A DNA stretch of 64,000 nucleotides, taken from NCBI GenBank assembly GCA_963803065.1, contig CAWDKW010000002.1, forward strand, positions 248,001 through 312,000, written 5' to 3'. The position numbers were made by a program, and so were the translations under genes. A model generated the notes under the pieces. The model worked only from the letters and a program-made list of their open reading frames with translations, was not told the DNA's origin and did not search any database. Source of the DNA: DASXMT01 sp963803065 (GTDB lineage: Bacteria; Actinomycetota; Acidimicrobiia; Acidimicrobiales; RAAP-2). Numbering within the stretch: position 1 is the stretch's first letter; each line of letters starts with the position of its first letter. Shown here in pieces: positions 54,775 to 63,208 of this stretch.

Positions 54775-55996
54775 GCGCCTTTGGTTCTTCGGGTGGTTCG
54801 GGTGGTTCGGGCGGTTCGGGTGGTTCGGGTGGTTCGGGCGGTTCGGGTGGTTCGGGCGGTTCGGGCGGTTCGGGCGGATCGCGACGCGTGCACCCGGCCC
54901 TGCGCACCCCGTTCTGCGACCTGGTGGGTGTCGACTACCCCATCGTGCAGACCGGCATGGGCTGGGTGGCCGGCCCTCGGCTGGTGGCGGCCACCGCCGA
55001 GGCTGGAGGGCTGGGCATCCTGGCTTCGGCCACCATGACCTTCGAGCAGATGGTGGCGGCCATCGACGACGTGCGGTCCCGCACCGATCGTCCCTTCGGC
55101 GTCAACATGCGCACCGACGTCGCCGACGTGGGCGACCGGGTGGCGCTCATGATCAAGAACGGCGTCCGCGTGGCCAGCTTCGCCCAGGCCCCCAATCCAG
55201 ACCTGGTAGCGCGCTGCCGCGATGCCGGACTGGTGGTCATGCCCACCATCGGGGCCAGGCGGCATGCTGAGAAGGTGGCCGAATGGGGCGTCGACGCGGT
55301 GATCGCCCAGGGCGGCGAGGGCGGCGGCCATACCGGCACCGTGCCGACCACCTTGCTGACCCCTTCGGTTGTCGACGCAGTAGGCGACCGGGTGGCGGTC
55401 ATCGCCGCCGGCGGGTTCTTCGACGGGCGCGGCCTGGTGGCAGCCCTCTCGTACGGCGCCTCCGGGATCGCCATGGGCACCCGGTTCCTCCTCTCGCAGG
55501 AGAGCCGCGTGCCCGACGCGGTCAAGCAGGTCTACCTGGGCACCCCGGTGACCGGCACCATCGTGTCCAAGACGATCGACGGGGCACCCCAACGGGTGAT
55601 CCGTACGGCATTGGTCGATCACCTCGAGCGTGCGGGCTGGGTCCGGAACCTTCCCCGGGCCCTGGCCAACGCCTACGCCTTCCGGCAGGAGACCAAGACC
55701 TCGATCGCCGCGCTCCTGAAGGAAGGTCGGGCCATGAAGGAGGGGAACGAGCTCTCCTGGACCCAGGTGATCATGGCGGCCAATGCACCCATGATGACCA
55801 AGGCCGCCCTTGTCGATGGGCGCACCGACGTGGGCGTGCTGCCCACCGGCCAGGTAGTGGGGACGATCGAGGAGCTGCCGACGGTGTCCGACCTGATCGG
55901 CCGGATCGTGGACGAGGCGACGGCGGTCCTCGACGGATTCGAGGGCTCGGCAAAAATCGGGCTTCCGGGCGAGGGACCTCGGGCTCAGACGCCTGA
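54771..55996 (+). CDS. IpdC-like nitronate-monooxygenase-family flavoprotein with Gly-Ser N-terminal repeat
   Basis: GTG overlapping ipdB. The first residues are MSAFGSS then ten GGS units (encoded at 54,792-54,881), absent from homologues, which begin near LRTPFCDLVGVDYPIVQTGMGWV. The TIM-barrel FMN motifs are present: ASFAQAPNPDLV, VDAVIAQGGEGGGHTGTVPTTLL, VIAAGGFFDGRGLVAALSYGASGIAMGTRFL. The conserved region ends at about 55,960 (IVDEATAVLDGFEG). The open frame then runs on to 57,230 over the antisense DUF4190 gene, which is unlikely. A frameshift near 55,970 into the TGA at 55,994 would end the protein at about 408 residues. IpdC reduces a ring-D intermediate in HIP catabolism; assignment by gene order. 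Confidence 0.8.
54792..54881 (+). repeat. Ten tandem 9-bp repeats (GGTTCGGGY) in the IpdC-like gene
   Basis: Ten 9-bp units encoding Gly-Gly-Ser. The unit is a multiple of three, so gain or loss keeps the frame. The third-position T/C variation between units shows it is not a very recent expansion. Confidence 0.9.
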
Positions 55997-56018
55997 GCGC
56001 AAAGCCCGCACCCGTTGC

Positions 56019-57060
56019 TCAGCAGCTTCCGAAGCCGTTGCCCGTATTGCATGTGTGAGCACTGACGGCGGCGATGATCACGATCAGGATCCCCGCCGCC
56101 ACCACGCAGAATCCGACGATGATCCCGGCCAGGGCCAGGCCATTCCCGGTCTGGGTGCCGTTGGACCGCTGGATCTGGGAGCGGGCGACGAAGCCGAACA
56201 CGATGCCGAGGATGGAGGGGATCCCGAGAAAGAAGACTCCCCCGATGGCACAGATCAACGAGGCAATGGCCATGCCGTTGGTCCGGGTGCCTGCCGCCAC
56301 TGCGTAGGGGTACCCCGAGGCGGCGTACCCGGCCGGCGGGTACTGCCCCGGCGGGTATTGCCCCTGGGTGTACTGCCCCGGCGGGTATTGCCCCGGCGGG
56401 TACTGCCCCGGCGGGTACTGGCCCTGGGCGTACTGGACCTGGGGATACTGACCGTACTGGCCGCCTGCGTACTCCTCGTGGGGGTACTGCGGTTGGGCGT
56501 ACTGTCCCTCTGCGTACTGTCCCTTGGGCGTACTGCCCTTGGGCGTACTGCCCTTGGGCGTACTGCCCTTGGGCGTACTGCGATTGTTGGGCATAAGCGG
56601 CCTGGGGGTACTGGCCCGGCGGATAATTTGGTTGCCCGTAGGTCGCCTGGGGATTGGCCTCGGGATCATTGGTCTCTGGCTGGTCCGGTGGGAAGGTCTG
56701 GGGCTGCGCCTGATCGGCGGCAGCCACGTAGGCGGGGTGCTGGTACCACTGGCCGTCTGACGCCTGGTACCAACCCGAGAGCTCTTCGGCCGGAGATGCC
56801 CCTGGTTGGGCCGCCGGAGCTGCCCCTGGTTGGGCCGCCGGAGCTGCCCCTGGTTGGGCCGCCATTGTTCTCTCGGCGGCCGGTGGGGCCTGGTTCGGGA
56901 CTTGGCCTTCGGTGGCCGACCCTCCTTCGGTGGCCGACCCTTCCTCGGTGGCCGACCCTCCCTCGGTGGCCGACCCCGTGGGCTGGCCGCTCTCTGTCTC
57001 GCCGGTTGCCTTCTCGCCGCCCGGATCGGTGCCGTTCCCATTGCCCTGATCGGTTGTCAC
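56019..57060 (-). CDS. DUF4190 membrane protein with Tyr/Gln/Pro repeat region, one frameshift
   Basis: The start is probably the GTG at 57,060 (TTDQGNGNGTDPGGEKATGE). Order: an acidic low-complexity segment (SATEGGSATEEG), PGAAPAAQ repeats, and a short DUF2510-like motif (GWYQASDGQWYQ). A long run of QYAQGQYAQGQ and QYPPGQYPPGQ repeats follows, then a C-terminal DUF4190 domain with two membrane helices (NGMAIASLICAIGGVFFLGIPSILGIVFGF; GLALAGIIVGFCVVAAGILIVI). The frame changes within the repeats near 56,530. Corrected length about 346 residues. Function unknown; repeat-rich cytoplasmic tails on such two-helix proteins are common in actinobacteria. Repeat slippage is a natural cause of the shift. 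Confidence 0.75.
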
Positions 57061-57356
57061 CAGTGTCGGTATATCACCACTGCCGGGCCCCGACTCGGTC
57101 GGGCCGCGACTCGGTCGGGCCGAGACCGGGCCCCGAGAGAAACCGAGCCCGGGCAGCGCAAGGGCCGACGGTGAACCGTGGAAGTAGCCGGGCCGGGGCC
57201 GAGCGAGAGGAGGTGTACGACCGGAGGTAGCGTAGATGCCGGTAGTTCTTGGGTCGGTCTGAAGGTCGGACATGCGGTGAGGCCGTATGTCCAGGGGCGA
57301 CCCCGCAAGGAGGAACGGGATGCACCCGCTTCTCGGGTCAACTCCGGAGCACGGTG

Positions 57357-57746
57357 ATGGGAATCGTCAAAGTTGTTCGCTGGACGGCATACGTCGAAGC
57401 GACGCTGTTCATCTTGCTGCTGATCGCAGTCGTGATCCAAGCGACCGGGAACGGGTCGCTCGCCGCGGCGATCGTCGGCTCCATGCACGGCACCGTCTTC
57501 ACCTTCTACATCATCGTCGTGCTCATCGCCCGATTTCGAGTGAAGTGGCGCTGGAGGACGACGGCCGCCATCTTGCTGATTGCCTGCGTTCCCGGCGGTG
57601 GTTACGTCGTCGACCGCTATGCCTTCAGGTTCGAGCCGAGGGCCGGGTCATCGAAACCAGGGGCCGGCCCTGGGTCAGGCTCCGGCTCCGGGTCTCGGCC
57701 GGGGTCAGGCTCCGGCTCCGGGCGGACGCCGGTCGAGCACAGCTGA
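57357..57746 (+). CDS. DUF3817-family small membrane protein
   Basis: The ATG at 57,357 (MGIVKVVRWTAYVEATLFILLLIAVVI) gives the usual family start. 129 residues, three helices: about 10-30, 42-62 and 72-92, with the family histidine in SMHGTVFTFYI. The last 35 residues are a Gly/Ser/Pro tail (PGSGSGSGSRPGSGSGSG) not part of DUF3817. A strong AAGGAGG lies 40 bp upstream before an ATG in a different frame (57,320), so the real N-terminus could be longer if a base is missing. Function unknown. Confidence 0.75.
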   Translation: MGIVKVVRWTAYVEATLFILLLIAVVIQATGNGSLAAAIVGSMHGTVFTFYIIVVLIARFRVKWRWRTTAAILLIACVPGGGYVVDRYAFRFEPRAGSSKPGAGPGSGSGSGSRPGSGSGSGRTPVEHS

Positions 57747-58047
57747 GGCGTAGCCGGATACTTCACTGTTCGTGAGAATCGATGCCAAGCAATGGCCAAC
57801 TGTCGATTCGATTCTGGCCACGAGATCGGTGGAAACGCGAGCCGGGGCCGTCCCCGCCAATGGTTCAATTCGCCCGCGTTTGGGCGAATCGAATGCGGTG
57901 GGCGATGCGAGCTTTCACCTTTTCGCCCAAACATGGGCGGAACCAAACTCCTCTCGGCCGGGCCACGCATCCCGGGCCGCTCGTGGCAAGCGGCATGCGC
58001 CTACAGGCGATCGCTCACTAGCAGTGGTCGCCTATCGAGGTTCGGAG
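57747..58047. other. Intergenic region with long inverted repeat
   Basis: 300 bp between the convergent DUF3817 and thiolase genes. It contains the inverted repeat at 57,871-57,939; no gene recognised. Confidence 0.5.
57871..57939. terminator. Long imperfect inverted repeat, possible bidirectional terminator
   Basis: Arms CGCCCGCGTTTGGGCGAA (57,871-57,888) and TTCGCCCAAACATGGGCG (57,922-57,939) pair with two mismatches around a 33-nt loop. Each arm also contains a small hairpin of its own (CGCCC with GGGCG). It lies between convergent genes, where a bidirectional terminator is expected, but there is no U-tract. Confidence 0.45.
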
Positions 58048-59232
58048 CTAGCCGAGGCGTTCGATGATGGTGGCGTTCGCCTGACCGCCGCCTTCGCACA
58101 TCGTCTGCAGTCCGTAGCGGGCCCCCGTCCGCTCCATCTCGTTGATGAGGGTCGCCATGAGGCGAGCACCCGAGCATCCGGTGGGATGACCGATGGCAAT
58201 GGCGCCACCGTTGACGTTGATCTTGGACATGTCGGGGTGGTGCTCCTTCTCCCAAGCCAGGATGACCGAGGCGAACGCCTCGTTGATCTCGACGAGGTCG
58301 ATGTCGTCGAGGCTGAGCTTCGACTTCTCCAACACCAGCGTCGTCGCCGGAATAGGCGCCGTGAGCATGATGACGGGATCGTTGGCAGCGACGGCAAAGG
58401 TGTGGAACCGGGCACGAGGGCGAAGGCCCAGCTGGCCGGCACGCTCCTCGCTCATCACCAACACTGCCGCGGCCCCGTCGGAGATCTGCGACGAGGACGC
58501 CGCCGTCACCCGTCCGTCTTCGATGAATGCCGGTGGCAGCGAGCTCAGCTTCTCCAACGTCGAGCCGCGACGCACACCTTCGTCAAAGGTGAGCTCGCCC
58601 TCGTTGCCATGGTCGCCGACTGAGCCGTTCTCGTCGACCCGACGCGTGGCCAGCGGCACGATCTCGTTCTCGAACCGCCCCTCGTCGATGGCCCGGACGG
58701 CGCGCTCGTGCGATTCGAGCGCCAGCCTGTCCATGGCATCCCGGCTCACGTCCCACCGCTTGGCGATCTCCTCGGCGCAGAGGCCTTGGTGGATGAAATC
58801 GAACCGCTCGTGCAGGGTGGGCCCGTACGCCTCCCCGGGACCGGATTCGGTCGTCGAGCCGATCGGTACGCGGCTCATCGACTCCACGCCGGCGCCGATG
58901 GCGATGTCCATGGCCCCGGACATCACGGCCTGAGCAGCGAAATGAACGGCCTGTTGCGCCGACCCGCACTGCCGGTCCACGGTCGTGCCCGGGACGGTGT
59001 CGGGGAACCCAGCGGCCAGGGCGGCATTGCGCCCGATGTTCATGGCCTGCTCGCCGACGGTCATGGTGCACCCCATGACCACGTCCTCGATCAGCGCCGG
59101 GTCGAGGTCGTTGCGCTCGACCAGGGCCTTCAAGGGCTGAGCGGCCAGATCCACCGCGTGCCAGCCGGACAATCGGCCGTTCCTCTTCCCCACCGGGGTG
59201 CGGACAGCATCGACAATGACGGCGTTCACCAT
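58048..59232 (-). CDS. FadA6-like acetyl-CoA acyltransferase (thiolase)
   Basis: 394 residues, ATG at 59,232. Thiolase landmarks: nucleophile cysteine in TTVDRQCGSAQQAVHF (about C90), IDLVEINEAFASV, GGAIAIGHPTGCSGARL (active-site His) and the second cysteine near the C-terminus in LQTMCEGGGQANATII. FadA6 in mycobacteria cleaves 6-methyl-3,7-dioxodecanedioyl-CoA, the product of the IpdAB step. The assignment is by neighbourhood, since thiolases of this type look alike. It is on the strand opposite the other steroid genes, divergent from the dehydrogenases. Confidence 0.88.
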   Translation of the reverse strand: MVNAVIVDAVRTPVGKRNGRLSGWHAVDLAAQPLKALVERNDLDPALIEDVVMGCTMTVGEQAMNIGRNAALAAGFPDTVPGTTVDRQCGSAQQAVHFAAQAVMSGAMDIAIGAGVESMSRVPIGSTTESGPGEAYGPTLHERFDFIHQGLCAEEIAKRWDVSRDAMDRLALESHERAVRAIDEGRFENEIVPLATRRVDENGSVGDHGNEGELTFDEGVRRGSTLEKLSSLPPAFIEDGRVTAASSSQISDGAAAVLVMSEERAGQLGLRPRARFHTFAVAANDPVIMLTAPIPATTLVLEKSKLSLDDIDLVEINEAFASVILAWEKEHHPDMSKINVNGGAIAIGHPTGCSGARLMATLINEMERTGARYGLQTMCEGGGQANATIIERLG

Positions 59233-59285
59233 GCCGCCATCCTACGGGACCGAGCAACTGAGGCCGTCCGGACGATCGCACCCTC

Positions 59286-59472
59286 CTCCTTGGAAGGTCG
59301 CTCCGCCTTGGAAGGTCGCTCCTCTTGGAAAGCGGAAGAAGGGCGCAGGGTTGCCGGACCCTGAGGCGTTGGTGGCCGGACCCTGCGATCGTGGTCGCCG
59401 GGGGCTCGGGGGCGTTGGTTGCCGGGGGCTGGGGGCGTTGGTTGCAGGGGGGCTCGCGGGCGTTGGTTGCCG
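59286..59472. repeat. Intergenic tandem repeats
   Basis: Two short repeat families in the divergent gap between thiolase and dehydrogenase genes: about three copies of a unit containing CTTGGAAGGTCGCTCC (59,286-59,335), and several copies of a roughly 26-bp unit containing GGCGTTGGTTGC (about 59,365-59,472). They fill most of the promoter region. Confidence 0.7.
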
Positions 59473-59518
59473 AAAGTGGCAGGGTGTGTCACATTGCCGT
59501 CGGCCTATGGAGACCCCG

Positions 59519-60685
59519 ATGAACCTGCACTTCACCCCTGCCCAGGAGGAATTTCGGGCCGAGGCCCGGTCCTGGCTTCGGGCCAACGTGCCCGTCCCGG
59601 GCTCCCTTCCCTCCCTCGACACCGCAACCGGCTTCGAGGCGCATCGCGCCTGGGAACAGCGGATGTTCGACGACCGCTGGTCGGTAGTCAACTGGCCCGA
59701 GGAGTACGGGGGGCGGGGTGTCGGCGTCCTCGAGTGGCTGATCTTCGAAGAGGAGTACTGGCGAGCCCAAGCTCCCATCCGGGTAAGCCAGAACGGCGTG
59801 TTCCTCCTCGCTCCGACCATGTTCGAGTTCGGCACGGACGCCCAATGCGCCCGGTTCCTGCCCACGATGGCCTCGGCCGAGGAGATCTGGTGCCAGGGAT
59901 GGTCGGAGCCCGATGCCGGCAGCGACCTGGCCGGGATCCGCAGCCGGGCGCGACGCACGCCCGAGCGCGGTGGCTGGTTGCTGAGCGGGCAGAAGACTTG
60001 GGCCTCGCGGGGCGCATTCGCCGAATGGTGCTTCGGCCTCTTTCGCACCGACCCCGACGCCGAGCGCCACCGCGGTCTCACCTATTTCCTGCTCGAGCTG
60101 AGCTCGCCCGGCGTGACCGTCCGCCCCATCCCCCAGATCGACGGAGAGACCGGGTTCGCCGAGATCTTCTTCGAGGACGTGTTCGTCCCCGACGACCAGG
60201 TGCTCGGGGGCATCGACCAGGGCTGGTCGGTGGCCATGGCCACCGCCGGCTCGGAGCGCGGCCTCAGCCTACGGAGCCCGGCCCGGTACACCGAGGCGGC
60301 CGGTCGCCTGGTCGACCTGTACACAGAGCGGTCAGCCGTCGATCCCATCAGGGCAGCACGCGTGGCCGACGGCGTAGTCCAGGCCTGGATGGACGCCGAG
60401 GCCTACCGGTTGAACACCTACTGGACCGCCACCCGTGTGCTCGAGGGTGGCTCGGTCGGGGCCGAGGCCAGCGCCAACAAGATCCATTGGTCGGAGACCG
60501 ACCTGGCCATCCATCGCGCCGCACTGGCCCTGCTCGGGCCGGAGGCCGAGTTCCACGGCCCCTCGACGTCCAACCCGTGGCTCGATGGCTTCCTGTTCGC
60601 CATCTCGGGGACCATCTACGCCGGTACCAACGAGATCCAGCGGAACGTGGTGGCCGAGCGGATGCTGGGATTGCCGCGCGGCTGA
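59519..60685 (+). CDS. Acyl-CoA dehydrogenase, large subunit (FadE30/FadE31-like)
   Basis: ATG at 59,519 (MNLHFTPAQEEFRAEARSWL); GGAG lies 6 bases upstream, while the ATG at 59,507 is also in frame. 388 residues: N-terminal helical domain, then WCQGWSEPDAGSDLAGIRSRA (FAD/substrate region), TWASRGAFAEWC, and the closing IYAGTNEIQRNVVAERMLGLP, typical of the FAD-contacting C-terminus. In steroid degradation such enzymes often work as unlike-subunit pairs, and a second homologue follows 2 bp later. It may act on HIP-CoA or a later CoA ester; the exact FadE equivalent is not resolvable by eye. Confidence 0.88.
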   Translation: MNLHFTPAQEEFRAEARSWLRANVPVPGSLPSLDTATGFEAHRAWEQRMFDDRWSVVNWPEEYGGRGVGVLEWLIFEEEYWRAQAPIRVSQNGVFLLAPTMFEFGTDAQCARFLPTMASAEEIWCQGWSEPDAGSDLAGIRSRARRTPERGGWLLSGQKTWASRGAFAEWCFGLFRTDPDAERHRGLTYFLLELSSPGVTVRPIPQIDGETGFAEIFFEDVFVPDDQVLGGIDQGWSVAMATAGSERGLSLRSPARYTEAAGRLVDLYTERSAVDPIRAARVADGVVQAWMDAEAYRLNTYWTATRVLEGGSVGAEASANKIHWSETDLAIHRAALALLGPEAEFHGPSTSNPWLDGFLFAISGTIYAGTNEIQRNVVAERMLGLPRG

Positions 60686-60687
60686 TC

Positions 60688-61803
60688 ATGCGATTTGCCT
60701 TTACCGAACAGCAGACCGAGTTCCGGGACGCAGTCCGCGCGATGCTCGATCGGGAGTGCACGCCGGTAGACCTTCGAGCCGTCTTCGACGCGGCCGGGTC
60801 GAGCGATGGAGCCGGGAGAGATGGGGGCCCAGCGCGGACGGCCCGTTGGGCGGCGCTGGCCGACATGGGGGTCGTCGGCCTCACCGTTCCCGAGGGCCAC
60901 GGGGGGCTCGGGCTGTCCGAGCTCGATCTGGTCCTGTTGCTCGAGGAGGCCGGCCGGGCCGCACTGCCTGAACCGCTGCTCGAGACCACCGGGCTCGCCG
61001 CGCCGCTCCTGGCCCGAACCGGTGTCGAGGTGGAGCCCGGCTCCCGGTCGGGCAGCGGGCCCGGGCCGCTCGCCGATCATTGGCTCCCGCTCATCGCCGC
61101 CGGCGGCGCCGCGGCGGCCATCGGCGTGTCCGGCATCCGGGCGATACCGGGCGCCGTTGGTGCCGACCTGTACATCCTGGAGCACGCAGCGGCCGGCGGT
61201 GTCGCGGAGGTTCATGCCGTTCCGGCGGACGAGGTCTCGGTCACCGCGGTCGAGTCACTCGATCCCACCCGCCGCCTGGGCAGGGTCGACTGGACACCGA
61301 CCCGCGCCACTCTGTTTGACGCCGGGCCTGCCGCAGAACGGTCGCTCACCATGCTGGCCGACCGGGCCGCCCTGGGGACGGCCGCCGAGCTCGTCGGGTT
61401 GGCCGACCGCATGATCACCATCGCCGCCGACTACGCCAAGGAGCGCAAGCAGTTCGGCCGGCCCATCGGCAGCTTCCAAGCGGTGAAGCACCTGTTGGCC
61501 GGGGCGCAGGTGAAGCTGGAGTTCGCCCGACCGGTCACCTACGGCGCGGCATGGTCGTCGGCTCATCGCGAACCTGACGCCAGCCGACAGGCCTCGATGG
61601 CCAAGGCGTACGCCGCCGATGCGGCGACCGAGGCCGCTCGGGTCTCGCTCCAGGTCCACGGGGCCATCGGCTACACCTGGGAGTGCGATCTGCACCTGTT
61701 CCTCAAGCGGGCGTGGGCACTGGCACCGGCCTGGGGCGACGCCGCCGAGCATCGCAGCAAGGTCTTGGCCTCGGTCATCGCCGAGCGGAGCGCACAGCAG
61801 TAG
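60688..61803 (+). CDS. Acyl-CoA dehydrogenase-family partner subunit
   Basis: ATG 2 bp after the previous stop. 371 residues: MRFAFTEQQTEFRDAVRAMLDREC, VVGLTVPEGHGGLGLSELDLVLLLEEAGRAALPEPL, KERKQFGRPIGSFQAVKHLLAGAQVKLEFAR and SLQVHGAIGYTWECDLHLFLKRAWAL. The KERKQFG...QAVKH block is standard. Steroid-type FadE pairs combine one subunit carrying the catalytic Glu with one lacking it, and a heteromer with the upstream protein is likely. The last codons and stop lie inside an 18-bp tandem duplication. Confidence 0.87.
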   Translation: MRFAFTEQQTEFRDAVRAMLDRECTPVDLRAVFDAAGSSDGAGRDGGPARTARWAALADMGVVGLTVPEGHGGLGLSELDLVLLLEEAGRAALPEPLLETTGLAAPLLARTGVEVEPGSRSGSGPGPLADHWLPLIAAGGAAAAIGVSGIRAIPGAVGADLYILEHAAAGGVAEVHAVPADEVSVTAVESLDPTRRLGRVDWTPTRATLFDAGPAAERSLTMLADRAALGTAAELVGLADRMITIAADYAKERKQFGRPIGSFQAVKHLLAGAQVKLEFARPVTYGAAWSSAHREPDASRQASMAKAYAADAATEAARVSLQVHGAIGYTWECDLHLFLKRAWALAPAWGDAAEHRSKVLASVIAERSAQQ

Positions 61804-61820
61804 CGGAGCGCACAGCAGTA
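61785..61820 (+). repeat. 18-bp tandem duplication across the stop codon
   Basis: Two perfect copies of an 18-bp unit (61,785-61,802 and 61,803-61,820). The first encodes RSAQQ and the TAG stop of the dehydrogenase gene; the second repeats the same codons and stop after the end of the gene. Confidence 0.9.
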
Positions 61821-61865
61821 GCCGACTGCACTGCCCGAGCAGCCCCTGCCGTCCAAAGTCGGGCG

Positions 61866-62369
61866 CTACGAGGTCGTCGACGTGCTGGGCGCACCCACCG
61901 GCACGGTGGTGGAGGTCGACGTCGGGGGCGGGGCGCCCACCGCGGGCGCAGTGGTGGCCGTGGTGCCGGTGGAACCGGTGGTGCTGCTCGGGCTGCTCGA
62001 CGCCGGAGGCGCCGACGTGGCTGTCGTGCTGGTCGACGTCGTGCTGGTCGACGTCGTGCTGGTCGTGGACGACTTCGGTGGCGGCGTCGTCGTGTGTGTC
62101 GTTGTCGTTGTCGTCACCGGGTGGGAGACCGGCCTTGTGTTCGGTGACGGCAACGGGGGGTACTGGATGTACAGGGCGCCAAAGCCCAGGAAGGCCACGA
62201 CCATCAGCGCGGTCGACCGACGAACCCGCAGCCGGTGGCTGACCGGTCGGCTCATGAAGCCCCGCAAACCCCGTCGGTTTGGTCGCTCCGGTCGTTTCGG
62301 CCGCAGCGGCCCCATCGGCCGGAGGCGGCGTTTCGGCTCGAACGGGTTCGGTTCGTCGCCGTCGGTCAC
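61866..62369 (-). CDS. Single-pass membrane protein with Thr/Ser-rich tail
   Basis: The GTG at 62,369 overlaps the MscS stop (GTGA), so it is probably translated with the channel. 167 residues: a basic N-terminus (EPKRRLRPMGPLRPKRPERPNRRG), one helix (STALMVVAFLGFGALYIQY, about residues 52-70), then about 95 extracytoplasmic residues nearly all Thr, Ser, Pro and Ala (TTTTTTHTTTPPPKSS; STTSTTSTSTTSTSTT). Possibly a glycosylated cell-wall spacer. It resembles other low-complexity tails in this window. Opposite-strand frames here are shadows. Confidence 0.6.
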   Translation of the reverse strand: MTDGDEPNPFEPKRRLRPMGPLRPKRPERPNRRGLRGFMSRPVSHRLRVRRSTALMVVAFLGFGALYIQYPPLPSPNTRPVSHPVTTTTTTHTTTPPPKSSTTSTTSTSTTSTSTTATSAPPASSSPSSTTGSTGTTATTAPAVGAPPPTSTSTTVPVGAPSTSTTS

Positions 62370-63208
62370 GGCGCCATCGTGGTCTCGCCGGCGATCGGCG
62401 GCGAGCTGATTCCCGCTTCGCGTAGCGCGATGGCGGTGCGGAGGCGGAGCTCGCGTTCGACTTCGAACTGTCGTCCCGGCAATGTCCGGGCGATCAGACG
62501 CAACAACACGTAGCCGACCTCGATGGTCTCGACGCCGGCCACCACCGGATCCCCGAGGAGCAGGCGCTTCCAGCGGTCCTCCGCGGCCATGTCGGACAAG
62601 AGGCTGCGGAGGAGCGCGGTCACGGCTTCGAGGTCTTCGGTCACCGGGACGGGTACGTCCACAACGGCGCGTGACCAGTCCTTGGACAGGTTGGTGACCT
62701 GCCGCAATGCACTGTTGGGCACGACGATCAGCTCGCCTTGGGCCGAGCGCACCTTCGTGACCCGAAGTGTGAGCTCCTCGACGGTCCCCGTCACCCCGAC
62801 GGTCTGGCCCGGCACCGAGAGCCGGATCACGTCTCCAAAGGCGAACTGGCGCTCGGCGAACAGGAAGAAACCCGACAGCAGGTCCCCCACCAACTGCTGG
62901 GCGCCGAAGCCGATGGCCACGCCGGCCACAGTGGCCGGTGCGACGAGGGTGGTCAGCGGAACCCCGAGCTTCTCGATGCTGATGATCCCGGCCACGAACC
63001 AGGTCAGCGCGACCACGGCCCACTCGACGGCTTCACTGACCACCCGCGAGCGCCTGTTGCTCTCCGAGGCCGAGCCGCCCGCTTCGATCAGCTCGCGGAT
63101 ATAGGCATCGATACCGGCTCGGTGCCGTGATCCCACCCAGTGCGCGAACCGGACCAGTAGGCCTGCACCGAGCAGGATCACTACCACCGGCAACAATGAG
63201 TCCCGCAA
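62366..63208 (-). CDS. MscS-family mechanosensitive channel
   Basis: 280 residues with a TTG start at 63,208; no ATG or GTG exists in frame before an upstream stop. Three helices (about 5-25, 60-85 and 90-120) precede the pore helix TLVAPATVAGVAIGFGAQQLVGDLLSGFFLFAERQFAFGDVI, which has the MscS G/A packing pattern. The beta-domain VEELTLRVTKVRSAQGELIVVPNSALRQVTN is highly typical. It protects cells from osmotic downshock. The Thr-rich membrane protein follows in the same operon. Confidence 0.9.
   Translation of the reverse strand: MRDSLLPVVVILLGAGLLVRFAHWVGSRHRAGIDAYIRELIEAGGSASESNRRSRVVSEAVEWAVVALTWFVAGIISIEKLGVPLTTLVAPATVAGVAIGFGAQQLVGDLLSGFFLFAERQFAFGDVIRLSVPGQTVGVTGTVEELTLRVTKVRSAQGELIVVPNSALRQVTNLSKDWSRAVVDVPVPVTEDLEAVTALLRSLLSDMAAEDRWKRLLLGDPVVAGVETIEVGYVLLRLIARTLPGRQFEVERELRLRTAIALREAGISSPPIAGETTMAP

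Noticed and set aside
54792..54881. Regular repeats resembling a CRISPR array
   Set aside because: Units are 9 bp with no spacers and lie in frame inside a gene.
61882..62409. 175-codon valine-rich open frame on the plus strand
   Set aside because: It is the complement of Thr codon repeats of the minus-strand membrane protein; no start signal.
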